Part shown: one piece after another, positions 21,881 to 33,602 of the stretch
How the letters are laid out: each line of letters opens with the position of its first letter
Position numbering within the stretch: the stretch's first letter is position 1
From: Escallonia rubra
Lineage: Eukaryota > Streptophyta > Magnoliopsida > Escalloniales > Escalloniaceae
Reading direction: 5' to 3'
DNA length: 64,000 nucleotides
Assembly: GCA_033065855.1 (NCBI GenBank)
Contig: JAVXUO010001513.1
Location: 1 to 64,000 of the forward strand
Program-made: the position numbers and the translations under genes
Notes under the pieces: generated by a model
Databases searched by the model: none
Seen by the model: only the letters and a program-made list of their open reading frames with translations
Told to the model about the DNA's origin: nothing

Positions 21881-21883
21881 CTA

Positions 21884-22199
21884 ATGGCAATGTTAGCGAT
21901 AAAAGGGAGTGAATGTAAAAGAATAAGAAATTAGCCTCACCGAATAATTATGGTGAGTCAAACAAACTAGTTTTCACTTACTACATCTTTAAGGTGGCGC
22001 CATGACCCGGAATGTTTGTTGGCATCTCACTGAGATTGGTTGTTATAACCTACAACGAGTTGAAGCATTCAGGCGACATTTTTGTCTCCGTGGAAAGTTA
22101 GTTACGCCTTCATGTTTTCACTACTGCCTCGTAGAAGACTTATAAAACGTAGGAACTAAATGTCACCTCGGAGTGTACTAGTTTGGGATTCTTTGAACC
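21884..22199 (+). promoter_or_regulatory. Proximal promoter of first MATE gene, abutting CACTA end
   Basis: Only 316 bp separate the CACTA target duplication from the start codon. TATAAAA lies at 22141-22147, placing a likely transcription start near 22170-22180 and a short leader. A MYB-type AACCTAC word occurs upstream, near 22047. Regulatory sites further upstream would lie in or beyond the transposon. Confidence 0.5.
22141..22147 (+). promoter_or_regulatory. TATA box of first MATE gene
   Basis: TATAAAA, 59 bp upstream of the ATG at 22200, on the correct strand. Predicted from sequence only. Confidence 0.5.
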
Positions 22200-25100
22200 A
22201 TGGGCTCAGCAGAATGCCAGCCGTTGCTTCTAAATGGAGACATTTCAACTTTGTCATCCGCCGCTGTCGAAGAAGCCTTGCAATACAGGCCCGTGGCGCC
22301 TCGGTTGTATCTACGTCTCGCTGGCTGGGAATCCAGGCTGCTATGGCTTCTGTCCGGCTCTTCCATCACCGTTTCAATCTTCAACTACATGCTCAGTTTT
22401 GTGACCCTCATGTTCACCGGCCATATGAGTGCTTTGGAGCTCGCCGGAGCCTCCATTGCTACGGTCGGAATCCAAGGTCTTGCCTACGGCATCATGGTAT
22501 ATTTTCGTTTTCCAACTTCTTACCCTCTGTCTGTGGAATGCTAAATGGTTAGAACTATTTACACTAGGTGGCTAAACTTTGACTTAAGTTGTACCCAGCA
22601 CCTAAAGTTCAAACTTTGTTAACCAACTTTGGAGAAGCATGTAACAACTCCTACAATATTGATCGGGTTATTTGTTTAAGGTTCGATGCTAGGAATATTG
22701 TGAGATTTGATAAACGTACGGTAGTAATAGGATACAAGTGATAACTTTATGTCCTAGTTAAACATAAAGCTACTGAATGTAGGTCGAAGCAAAGTTCAAG
22801 TACTCAGGCATAGTGAATCCAAAAGGAGTTAGACTCGTGGTAGTCTTTATTTTTCACTTTTAAGGTAATGTTAGAAAAACAAACTTTGGCTGCTACCCTG
22901 ATTGTAGGAATCTTCCTCCAACCCCTATAGTGAAAATTAATAGTCGCTAAATATTTTCAGTAAATTTTCTGTTAACACTTTTAGCGATAACTTTTAACAG
23001 CATTTTTTTACGCCAGTAAATAAAAGCCACTAGAAATATTTAACAACCATTAATTGTCGCTACATGGGGGTAGGAGGAAGATTCTTTCGACCCGGGTAGC
23101 AGTCAAATTTTTTCCATGTTTGAAAAAGGGAAAAAAGAGATATATTCTGTTTGCGTTCTGCATTACATTTGTCTGCAAAACAACTATGCATTTCATGGCC
23201 TCTTTGATACTATTTGTGCATGCCAGTATACGTTTGGCTTAGAAAATGACTAGGATATTTTTCATGTTCCTGCTAACAGTTGGGCATGGCTAGTGCTGTG
23301 CAAACCGTTTGTGGACAAGCATATGGAGCGAAGAGATACAGGGCAATGGGTATAACGTTCCAGAAGGCTCTTATCTTGCATCTAGGAGCAGCAGTGATCC
23401 TAACATTCTTGTATTGGTACTCTGGGGCGGTCCTCGAGCTACTAGGACAGACAAAGAGCATAGCCGCGCAGGGCCAGATTTTTGCCCGCGGGTTGATCTT
23501 CCAACTGTATGCCTTTACATTAAGCTGCCCTATGCAGAGGTTCCTTCAGGCACAGAACATTGTCAACCCTTTAGCTTACATGGCTGTTGGGGTGTTCCTC
23601 TTTCACATTCTTCTCACATGGGTAGCAGTTTTTGTTTTGGACTTTGGTCTTCTAGGGGCAGCTTTTGCACTAGGCATCTCTTGGTGGATTTTGGTCATTT
23701 TACAAGGTCTTTACATAGTTTTAAGCCCATCTTGCAAGCGTACTTGGACAGGCTTCTCTACTGAGGCTTTTAAAGGGCTCTGGGCTTACTTCAAGCTAAC
23801 AGTTGCTTCAGCAGTAATGCTATGGTATGTGTTGCATACTTCTGAATTGGGCCCTCTAGAGTACTCGACCGTACGAGTTCTTCGCAAAATATGCCCAAAT
23901 AGTATGTCGACTAATATTACTTTTGTTGGCGAACAGCAGAGTACTCAAGAGGGTCAAAATCGGAGTACCATCTCTCATATGGTTTTCTTATACATACTAA
24001 TGTTCGAAATCAGAGTACTCAACAGGAATTTATTTCTTCTACTTAACTGATAAGTGGTTTTCATGCAGTTTGGAGATATGGTATAATCAATTAATCGTAC
24101 TTATATCAGGCCTCCTCCCAAACCCTACAATCGCTCTCGACTCCATATCCATATGGTATGATAACTCCCACTAACCGTCTCTCTTTTTGGTCCCCTACTG
24201 TCATCCTACCTGTGTTTCAACTCCTGATTTCATTGCATTTCAGTACAAATTACTGGACCTGGGATCTACAGTTTATGCTCGGACTTGGTACGGCAGCAAG
24301 GTATGTCGATTTCATTTGGCCAATCAGAAAATGGTTTCATTGGACCAATTTCGCTTCTTCCATTTTTGACTCTTAAATTATGTCCCTCTGTAATTTGACC
24401 TTTACAAAAAACAGCAGCCCACATAATTTTACAAATCAAGATTACTGACAAGATTTTGGAAAGTCTAGTTTTACTCCTCTCACTTTTCCAGAGTCTCTGA
24501 TCCACAAAACTGGGTTTAAGTCGATCAATCTAAAGGCTTCGTTAACGGATTTATTTGTAATCTTGGATATTGCAGCATTAGGGTTGGTAATGAGCTCGGG
24601 GCAGCTAATGCGAAGGTTGCAAAATTTTCTGTGGTCGTGGTGACTACAACCAGCATCCTGATCAGTATATTCTTCACTGCAATTGTCCTGATCTTCCGGT
24701 CTGGATTAAGCAAACTCTTTTCAAGTGACTCTGAGGTTATAGCGGCAACCTCCAATTTGACACCATTGCTTGCCATCTCTGTGTTCTTAAATGGCATTCA
24801 ACCAATACTTTCCGGCAAGTACCTTTCTTTTCCATTCAAGGGCTAATTGCTAAAGAACTATGAACTTTACTTAGTTTGGCATGTTAAATTCCGACGTTTT
24901 CTTAGCAATCGAATCCTGGAGTTACATCTTCCCAAGAAATAAGTCCATAATACTTAGTATGCTTGTCAATCTTTTGTCTTTTCTAAATCCTATAAGTTGA
25001 ACTGGTACTATTCACAACTATACCAATAAAAAGTAGCAAAACAGAAGCTGTTTCAAACAGCAGATTGCAGTTTTTACAGTACTTTCATCCCACAAGTTGC

Positions 25101-25766
25101 TAAACCCGTTTGCAAAGTACTGGCGAAGGATAGTGTTGCTGTAGAAAAACTGTCTCCTAGATTGAATGTTACTTAAAGGGCCACTAGATAACTAAATCTT
25201 CTGTGTATGTCAGTTTGCAATTACCCCTCCCCAAGAATTCCAATAATTGCTTCACTGAGGCTTCCTAACGCGACAACTATTCTCTGCTTTCAGGTGTAGC
25301 CATTGGTAGCGGTTGGCAAGCTATAGTGGCATATGTCAACTTGGCAACATACTATGGCATTGGTCTCCCTATTGGATGCGTTCTTGCACTGAAAACTAGT
25401 TTAGGAGCAGCAGTAAGTAAATAATCTCTTTCTCCTTCTGGACTGTGTCCAAATTGTTGGTTCTTACCGAGAGGATGATAATTCATGTTTGGGTGGTGCA
25501 GGGGATTTGGTGGGGAATGATTGTTGGAGTACTCCTACAAACGATAACTCTGATCATTTTAACTAGCAGAACAGATTGGAATTTAGAGGTAACCTTACAT
25601 ATGACTTAAAGCTTGCTAGGTACTCGCACTTGTTGATTTGTGGCGCTCGTCGGGTGCAGACTTACGGTCTTCTAATGTCATATTGCAGGTTGCTAAGGCT
25701 GCTGAACGAATGAAGAAATCAGAAAATGAGGAAACTTTGGATCAAGTAGTGGATAGCATACAATGA
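22200..25766 (+). CDS. TT12/DTX41-like MATE transporter, copy 1
   Basis: Eight exons: 22200-22496, 23280-23824, 24069-24155, 24244-24300, 24576-24814, 25294-25412, 25502-25588 and 25689-25766, giving 502 aa. Family members of this type (Arabidopsis TT12/DTX41, about 507 aa) are tonoplast proton antiporters that load flavonoid or proanthocyanidin glycosides into the vacuole. Matching hallmarks are GWESRLLW, SFVTLMFTGH, ELAGAS-ATVGIQGLAYGIM, VCGQAYGA, FLQAQNIVNPLAYM, ISGLLPNPTIALDSISI, NGIQPILSG and GSGWQA-VAYVNL. Twelve membrane segments are expected. All introns are GT-AG except intron 5, which has a GC donor. The usual VSNELGA motif reads VGNELGA here. The ATG at 22200 gives an N-terminus matching copy 2. 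A CACTA ends about 320 bp upstream and an LTR begins 184 bp after the stop. The substrate is inferred, not shown. Confidence 0.92.
22885..23107. mobile_element. Foldback MITE-like element in intron 1 of copy 1
   Basis: TTTGGCTGCTACCC at the left and its inverted counterpart (GGGTAGCAGTCAAA) at the right, with inner words GAATCTTCCTCC and GGAGGAAGATTC, give an imperfect ~45-bp terminal inverted repeat. The inner part is also self-complementary (TAGTCGCTAAATATTT versus AAATATTTAACAACC). No target duplication could be fixed. It is absent from the aligned intron of copy 2. Confidence 0.65.
24815..24820 (+). other. Non-canonical GC splice donor (GCAAGT), intron 5
   Basis: The codon split TCC-G / GT-GTA requires the exon to end at 24814, followed by GCAAGT. 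The acceptor is TTTCAG ending at 25293. The rest of the donor matches consensus. In copy 2 the same junction is followed by GTACAT, a normal GT donor. Confidence 0.85.
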
Positions 25767-25949
25767 ACTTTTCTTTGTTCTTCAGTATACTGTCTTATTG
25801 AGGGAAAGTGTATGCAATGCGATGATATTTCTTTGACATGCTTTCTACACAGAAAATAAGGAAATGTTGTAGCAAGCAATGAAGCTTTTTCACAGCCATT
25901 GCCATTGCAATGCTTTCGAAAGAAATTTTGTCTGAGTTTACTTTGGCAG
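25767..25949 (+). other. 3' flank of MATE copy 1
   Basis: Likely 3' untranslated region. The downstream LTR starts at 25950, so transcripts may end near or inside it. Confidence 0.4.
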
Positions 25950-26811
25950 TGTAGACACCAAAAAATTATTTTTTACTGATCAACAGTAAATAATTTAGTG
26001 TCTAGTCAATTATTCAACGCCGCGAAAAATACGGATCAAGATGTTAACTTGAGGCCAAGCAAAAGAACGGGCTCGAACTAAAGTTAAATTTGAAGAACCA
26101 GTCCAGATAAAATTATGCGGTCCAGCCCATGGTATTGTCACAAGAAAAGTCAAATTTGACTAAAATCATTTCCAAAATTAAATGGAGACAAATATCCATT
26201 GAATTGATCAAATCGGATAATTAAGGGGACAAAAAATCTCCATAATTACAAAGTCAAAACTCAAATTACGGGTTTTCCAAATTTAAGCCTGCCATCTTGC
26301 CTATAAATATAGGGCTTGGGGTAGTGAAGAAGGATACACAGGGTCTCCGCGATTAAAGCTTAAGCTACGCCGAAACGTTGTAGTCTCACAGGTTGTGCTT
26401 CATTTGAAGAACAATACGCACTAACACAGTGTCGTTCTTCAATAGAGCACTTCCAAGTCACGAAGATTGGTTTCTCTTTCGCCTCAAATCGAAGAAGAAA
26501 TCGCCTTCAACATCAAGGATACTGCAAGTCAAGGATCGCCATACTTGTTCGGGATAAAGCTTCGAAGCCCTCGAGCAAGTGTTGTTTCGACGATCTTCCA
26601 ACCGTGAAGATTGAAGAAGCCAAAATCCACGTTTCAAGATCAAGCTATTTCAGCCCTTGAATCGTGACCAAACCGGAGATCGAATCAGAGGATTTACATT
26701 TTATTGTGTAAAAATCACAGAGTGGTGTAACCTATAATTTAAATATGATAAATTGAATTTTTGTGCAATTGTTTCTTGTCTTGCAGTTTAGACACGAAAA
26801 TTATGTGTACA
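25950..26811 (+). repeat. 5' LTR of a Gypsy-type fragment
   Basis: The LTR starts TGTAGACACC and ends TGTGTACA (TG...CA), 862 bp. TATAAATA lies at 26302-26309. Four bases past its end comes TCTGGCACGCTCGGTAGGA, in the position of a primer-binding site. Its 3' partner was not found. Confidence 0.65.
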
Positions 26812-26894
26812 AATTTCTGGCACGCTCGGTAGGACCACTCTGCCTCTCATCTCCTTCTCCATAAGAAGATAATCAAAGCCTACACTATTCGTCA

Positions 26895-28380
26895 ATGGCG
26901 TCAAATTCTTCCGAGCATCATTTCACCTTGTCGGTTATGATGACTAGTGCCATTTATCTTGAAGAGCAATTGGCCATTATGTCTCGTGCAATTGAAAAAC
27001 TAACAAAGACAGTAGAGGAAAAAGATCTTCAGATTGCAAACTTGATGAACAAATTGGAATCAAAGAAAAATGAAGAATCAAAGTCAGGTGACATGGATGA
27101 CGCACACGAGGCTCTCAAGCAAGCTGATACCAATGAGCATCCAGATGCATCCACCTCCGGCGGATATAAAAATAAAGAGAGTAAGTCGATCTCTGCGGTT
27201 TCTCTGTCTGTCCAGCAGCTGCAAGACATGATAGCAAGCACAATCAGGGCCCAATACGGAGGACCTTCTCGCGACACTCTCATGTACTCAAAGCCTTATA
27301 CAAAGAGGATCAACAACATGAGGATGCCAGTTGGGTATCAACCGCCTAAGTTTCAACACTTTAATGGGAAGGGCAACCCAAGGCAGCATGTCGCCCATTT
27401 CATCGAGACTTGCAACGATGCTGGAACATAATGGGACCTCCTTGTGAAGCAGTTCGTCCGATATCTCAAAGGGAACGCCTTCGATTGGTATACAGACTTG
27501 GAACCCGAGTCGATAGACTATTGGGAAGAAATGGAGCAAGAATTTCAAAATCACTTCTACAGCACCCACCACTCTGTGTGTATGATGGAACTCACAAACA
27601 CCAAGCAATGAAGAGAAGAGCCTGTAGTGGATTACATCAACAGGTGGCGAGCATTGAGCTTGGACTGTAAAGAAAGACTGTCTGAAGCCTCTGCCTTAGA
27701 AATGTGTATGCAAGGCATGCATTGGGGGCTCCTATACATTTTACATGGTAACAAACCCCGTACCTTTGAGGAGCTGGCAACACAAGGCCACAACATGGAC
27801 ATCACCATAGCAAGTCACGGTGGAAGTAATCCACAAATAGGTGACCCCCGTGAAGACACCAGAGAAGCGAGATGACGGTGGGGTTCAAAAGCAACCACAT
27901 AATATTCAATGGTTGTCACGGCAACTCCATTGAAGACCTCCGATAAACATAGAAAAGAAAAACAAGACAAGAAGAAAAATCAGCCCCAAGGGAGAGAAAG
28001 TCCATGGCCAAAGTTTAAAGAGTTTGAACAAAAAGTCTATCTCTTTCCAGACTCAGAAGTTTCAGGGATACTAGACTTCCTACTTGAACATAAGCTTATT
28101 GATCTCCCTAAGATGAAACATGTGGAAGAGGCGAGGCATGTTAATGAGCCAAGATACTGCAAGTACCACCGGCTCATCAGTCATCCCACCGAGAAGTGCT
28201 TCACTCTCAAGGAGGTGATTATGGACTTGTCCAGAAAAAAGAAAATCGAAATACATGATGAGGAGGTAGAAGAGTCAAACAATGCTTCTGTCATCTTTGG
28301 ATCCATAGTCTCTTCAGCTCCTTATCAGCAACAAGAGAACAGATCGCCTAAGGCCTCTGTGCTGGGGCATCAAAAGCTTG
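26895..28380 (+). pseudogene. Decayed Gypsy gag
   Basis: The reading starts at 26895 and runs through a coiled-coil-like N-terminus, then a retrotransposon gag core (FNGKGNPRQHVAHFIETC, NAFDWYTDLEPESIDYWEE) and a downstream zinc-ligand motif CKYHRLISHPTEKCFTLK. In-frame stops at about 27429, 27609 and 27873 break it. No protease, reverse transcriptase or integrase of this element remains. It ends where the Copia LTR begins, so the rest was removed or displaced. It lies on the same strand as, and directly behind, MATE copy 1. Confidence 0.75.
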
Positions 28381-28389
28381 AAAGATCCA

Positions 28390-29649
28390 TGTTAACCCTA
28401 CGGTTATTTAACCTAGGATTATATTTGGTTTTGATGATAACTAACATTGATGTTTATGTTGTCTAACATGCATTGAGTTGATGAAGCAATAGGAACAATC
28501 TCATACTCATGCAAATGGACAATTAGACGAGCAAATCGTTCAAAGACTCTCAACGGAACGCATCAAAGAAGGAATTCGTCGATTGAATTTTTCATGCTTT
28601 TATTTCCTTCTTTGTAAACTAGACGTAGAGAGATGATCGTTACGATGACTGTATACCTAGAACTTGCCCATAGGTTTCCCTTGCATGCATAAAAGTTTTT
28701 CATTCTTTAAAAACTAGGAAACTGCATTTTTTGGAATGCAGTCAACTGCAAGTTGGGCAGTGTGGTATTACAGTCGACTGCATTGAAATGCAGTCGACTG
28801 CAATACTTCCAGTAGCCTATTACAGTCGACTGCATTTGTATTACAGTCGACTGTAAGTTGGAAATTTGAATTTCCAACGGCTACTTTGGGATTACAGTCG
28901 ACTACAATGGTGCATTATAGTCGACTGTATTTACCGTTTGGCGCAATAAATGCCTACCTAACTCCAAACGGTCATATTAATTCCCAACTCTATAAATACT
29001 CATTTTGGGCTTAGTTTTGATTCATCAATTGCATTCAAAGCTCTCTTATCTTTCATATTCTCAAAGATCAAAGCAATTGTTCAATCTCTCTTGGTTTTCA
29101 TTGTTCTCTTATCCATTTCAAGAGAGCATTTATTGTGAGTTTACACTTGAGAGATATACACTTTCATAAAGTCATCATACACTCATCTCTCTTGTTCTAG
29201 TGCTTAAACTTGTACTCATCTACTTATTGAGAGTGAAATCTTGTACACAATTCTTCATCTAAATGTTCTTGTATCAAAGCTTGGGGTTGTCAAGCTTTGG
29301 AGCTTTAGGATTGTCAAAGCTTATTCTTGATGTGGGCATAGCATCAAGGGATTGTAAGAGGTTCGATCTTGACCCGTAAAGAAGATCATACTAGTGGATT
29401 CTATGGCCTTTCAAAGGACTTCCTTGAAGGGGTGGACTTAGGCTTGAGGGTATATCAAGCTGAACCATTTAAATCTCCTTGTCAAGTATCTCTAAACCCT
29501 TCTCTCTTTACATTATCGTTTTACATTTGTGTTGAGATTGGTTAGTTTACTTATTTAAGTTATTGAGATTGAGGTTTGTTGTTTGTTAATTTTTAAAGTA
29601 GTCCTAAAACCCTATTCACCCCCCCTCTAGGGTTATCTTTTTTGTTTCA
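28390..29649 (+). repeat. 5' LTR of Copia element
   Basis: TGTTAACCCT...TTTGTTTCA, 1260 bp. A TATA box (TATAAATA) lies at 28991-28998. Seven copies of the palindromic motif CAGTCGACTG or close variants lie between 28738 and 28928, upstream of the TATA box. Confidence 0.75.
28738..28928. repeat. Seven GCAGTCGACTGC-type palindromes in LTR U3
   Basis: Copies start near 28738, 28770, 28790, 28822, 28842, 28893 and 28917. Most keep the self-complementary core AGTCGACT. The cluster lies 60-250 bp upstream of the LTR TATA box, where enhancer sites would be expected. Confidence 0.85.
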
Positions 29650-29651
29650 AG

Positions 29652-29663
29652 TGGTATCAGAGC
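29652..29663 (+). other. Primer-binding site, initiator Met tRNA
   Basis: TGGTATCAGAGC two bases after the LTR end, the standard Copia primer site. Confidence 0.92.
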
Positions 29664-29708
29664 CTTGGCTCTTGTTATATTGGGTAACGCCAAGAGAGTT
29701 AATCGATC

Positions 29709-32700
29709 ATGGCTTACGTTGGGGGTATGGAGGGTAGTTCTACCACTAGGCCTCCATTGTTTAATGGAACCAATTATAGTGTGTGGAAAGTTAAGATGAA
29801 AATCTACTTAGAATCTCAAGACTATGAGATGTGGGATATTGTTGAGAATGGCCCATTCGTTCCGATAAAGGTGGTTGACAAGGTTGAAGAGCCTAAATCC
29901 AAATTGGAGTATAGTGATCATGATAAAAAGATGATTTGTATGAATGCTAAAGCGAAAAATTGTCTTGTGTGTGCTTTAGACACTAATGAACTCAATAGAC
30001 TCATTATGTGTAATTCCGCTAAGAGTATTTGGGATACTCTTCAAGTCACTCATGAAGGGACTTCTCTTCTTAGAGATTCCAAGATGAACTTATTGTTTAG
30101 AGATTATGAGTTATTCCATATGCTTTCAAATGAATCCGTTACGGATATGAATACTCGTTTTACTAACATTGTGAACCGTTTGAAGCAAATGGGCAAGGAA
30201 TTCACTAATGGTGATCTCGTAAGAAAAATGATTAGGTCCTTACCAAGAGTTTGGGATACAAAGATCACCGCCATCCAAGAATCGAAGAATCTCAATATCT
30301 TTCCTCTTGATGAATTGATGTGCTCACTTCTGACGTACGAAATGCAACTCAAGACCTTTGATCAAGAGGACGTAAAGAAGAAGCCTACATCAATTCCTCT
30401 TAAAGTTTCATCTTCAAACCTTGAGTCAAGTGATGATGATGAAGAATTTGATGAAGAGGATATTGCAATGGTTGCAAAGAATTTCAAGAAGTTCTTAAGA
30501 TTTAGAAGGAATGATGGGAGAAGGCAACAAAATGCTAGCAACGAAGAGAAGCTTTGCTACAAATGCCACAAGCCGGGACACATGAAGATGGATTGTCTTA
30601 TCTACAAAAGGGAAAAGAATGAAAGAAGAGATGTATGGGAAAGAGCTAAAAGAAGACAATTCTCTAAGAAAGAGAACAAGGAGAAGGAAAGAGCAATGAA
30701 TCCTGAACATACTCCAACATGGAGTGACTTTGATTCAAGTGATGAAGACAATGAGAAGAATGATCAAGCAAATGTATGCTTTATGGCAAATGATGAGGTA
30801 AACTCTTCTTCCGGTAGTGATAGTGATAATGAAAGCTTTGAAGATGCTTATGATAGCTTATATGAGGAATCCAAAAAAAAATTCAAGAAAAATATTATTT
30901 TGTCTAAGAAATTCTTTGAAGCTAATAAGAAAATTGTGAAGTTGATAATGGAAAATAATAAGTTGCATGCCAAGAATGAATGCATCTCCAACCATTTATA
31001 TGTGAAATATGTGAATAACGATTTGGTTGAATTATTTGTTAACACTCCTAGCTCAAAGCAAATCGCTTCCAAAACATTGGCTTTAGAAAAACAAAATGAA
31101 GATTTAAAAGTTGAGATTTGTGATTTGAAAAAATGTCTTGAAAAATTTGTTGATGGTCAAAACAATTTGGATGCCATGCTTGGACGCCAAAGAATTGGCC
31201 TAAACAAAGGTGGTCTTGGATTAGATCCCATGGCCATGCCTCATAAAATTTTGCAACAACAAGCTAGGTTGAATATTCATACAAAACGACCAAAGAACTA
31301 TTGCACACCTTTTACACATTGCGGTTGGTGCAACAAGAAAGGGCATAGGACTAATCATTGTCCTTGTAGAATTATTTTTGTTAGAAGTAAAAAGAAAATG
31401 TGAATTGTGAAAGGTCAAGAATACAAATGCAAGACTAACATCCAAGGACCCAAGAAAATTTGGGTACCAAAAGTCACTATTTGATTTGTGTTTATAGGTA
31501 TGTCTCAAAGCAAAATCTAGTAGTAAAAAGTGGATTCTTGATAGTGGATGCTCAAGACATATGACCGGCAACATATATCTTTTCACCTCGATTGATCTTA
31601 AAGAAGGAGGAAATGTGACCTTTGGCGACAATTCTCAAAGAAAAATCAAAGGTAAATGAACTATTGGTAAGGAATCACATTCAATTGAGAATGTGTTATA
31701 TGTTGAAGGATTAAAGCATAATTTGCTAAGTATTAGTCAATTTAGTGATAAAGGTTTTAAAGTTATCTTTGAGGCTTCTCATTGCACTATACTATCCTTG
31801 AAGAACAATGAAACTATTTTGGTAGGTAGTAGAGATAATAATGTTTACTCTATTCAATTAAATGATTTAGCTAACCAAGATGTCAAGTGTCTTAGTGCTA
31901 TTAGTGAAACATCTTGGCTTTGGCATCGAAGACTTGGTCACATGCACATGGAGCATTTGAAGGATATTTCAAGTAAAGAACTTGTGAGGGGTCTCCCGAA
32001 GATTAAGTTTGAGAAAGATAAAGTATGTGATGCTTGTCAAATGGGTAAGCAAAAGAAAGTCTCTCACAAATCGAAGAAAATGGTATCTACTTCTAGACCA
32101 TTGCAATTACTTCACATGTATTTGTTTGGACCAATCCCTACTACTAGTCTTGGTGGTAAATCATATTGTTTTGTTATTGTTGATGACTATTCTTGCTATA
32201 CTTGAACTTTCTTTTTGGCTACCAAAGATGAATCTCTAAATGTGTTCACTTTATTTGCAAAACGTGTTCAAAATCAAAAAGGTTATTTGATTACCAACAT
32301 TCGAAGTGATCATGGTAGAGAATTTGAAAATTCAAAAATAGGAGCCTTGTGTGATGACTTTAGAATATCACATAATTTTTCGACTCCTAGAACTCCTCAA
32401 CAAAATGGTGTTCCCGAAAGAAAGAATAGGTCTTTGCAAGAAGCGGCAAGAACAATGCTTAACGAATATGGTTTACCTAAGTACTTTTGGGCGGAGGCGG
32501 TCAATTGTGTTTGTTTTGTTCTTAATAGAGTTATCTTGCGAAAATTTTTGTTAAAAATCCCTTATGAGCTTTTTAATGATAAGAAATCTAAGGTGAGCTT
32601 TTTTAGGTCTTTGGTTGCAAATGCTTTGTTTTAAATACTAAGGATCACCTTAGCAAATTTGATTCCAAAACCTTTGAGGGTATTTTTCTTGGTTACTCTA

Positions 32701-33602
32701 ATAATAGTATGTCATATAGAGTTTATAATAAAAGTACTTTGGTTGTTGAAGAATCCATTAATGTTATTTTTGATGAGACTAATCCTTTTCTTCGGAGGAC
32801 TAACATTGTTAATGTAGATGATATGGACAATGACATGAGAACTTTGGACATAAGTGAAACACTACAAGGTAACCCCAAAGAAATTGATCTAGGGGAGCAA
32901 CAATCAAGCTCTCAAGGGGGAAACGAGGAAGAAATCAATGATGCCTCAAATTTGGACAACTCTCAAGCATTACCAAAAGATTGGACCTACAAAAAAAATC
33001 ATCCAAGCGATCAAATCTTAGGTAATCCTTCGAGTGGGGTAAGAACTCGACGCTCTCTTCAACAACATGTTAATATAGCGTTTTTTTCCCAAATTGAACC
33101 GAAGAACTTCTCCGAAACTCTACATCATGAATCTTGGATGCTTGCTATGCAAGAAGAGCTAGTTCAATTTGAAATAAATCAAGTTTGGACCCTTGTGCCT
33201 AAACCTCAAAACTTTAGGATTATAGGCACAAAATGGATTTTTAGAAACAAACTTGATGAATCCGGAGTCGTGGTTAGAAACAAGGCTAGATTAGTAGCCC
33301 AAGGTTATAAACAAGAGGAAGGAATTGATTTTGATGAGACTTATGCACTGGTAGCTAGACTTGAATCTATTAGAATGCTTTTAACTTTTGCTTGCTATAG
33401 AGATTTTAAACTCTTTTAAATGGATGTCAAGAGTGTCTTTCTAAATGGTTTTATTTCGGAGGAATTTTATGTGGCTCAACCTCCTGGCTTTGAACATGAA
33501 AAATTTCTAAACCATGTTTTCAAGCTTAGCAAAGCTCTTTATGGTTTAAAACAAGCTCCTAGATCTTGGTATGAAAGACTAAGTAGTTTTATTTTTTGTT
33601 GA
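29709..33602 (+). pseudogene. Copia gag-pol remnant
   Basis: The first reading frame (29709-31403, 564 codons) is gag, with the N-terminal LFNGTNYSVWKVKMKIYL motif and a zinc knuckle CYKCHKPGHMKMDC. After a stop come the protease (DSGCSRHMTG near 31540), the integrase zinc region (WHRRLGH...CDACQMGK), the integrase core (SDHGREFEN, PQQNGVPERKN) and the N-terminal reverse transcriptase (KWIFRNKLDESG, LYGLKQAPRSWY). It ends before the catalytic DD motif. Interruptions include stops near 31401, 31659, 32203 and 33417 and a frame change near 32634. It is not functional. Confidence 0.88.

Larger units (their letters stand above)
28390..33602 (+). mobile_element. Truncated Copia retrotransposon
   Basis: Consists of a 5' LTR (28390-29649), a Met-initiator primer-binding site, gag, protease, integrase and the first part of reverse transcriptase. 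It stops near 33600 with no RNase H and no 3' LTR. It abuts the Gypsy gag fragment on its left, which suggests insertion into it followed by a deletion on the right side. Confidence 0.85.
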
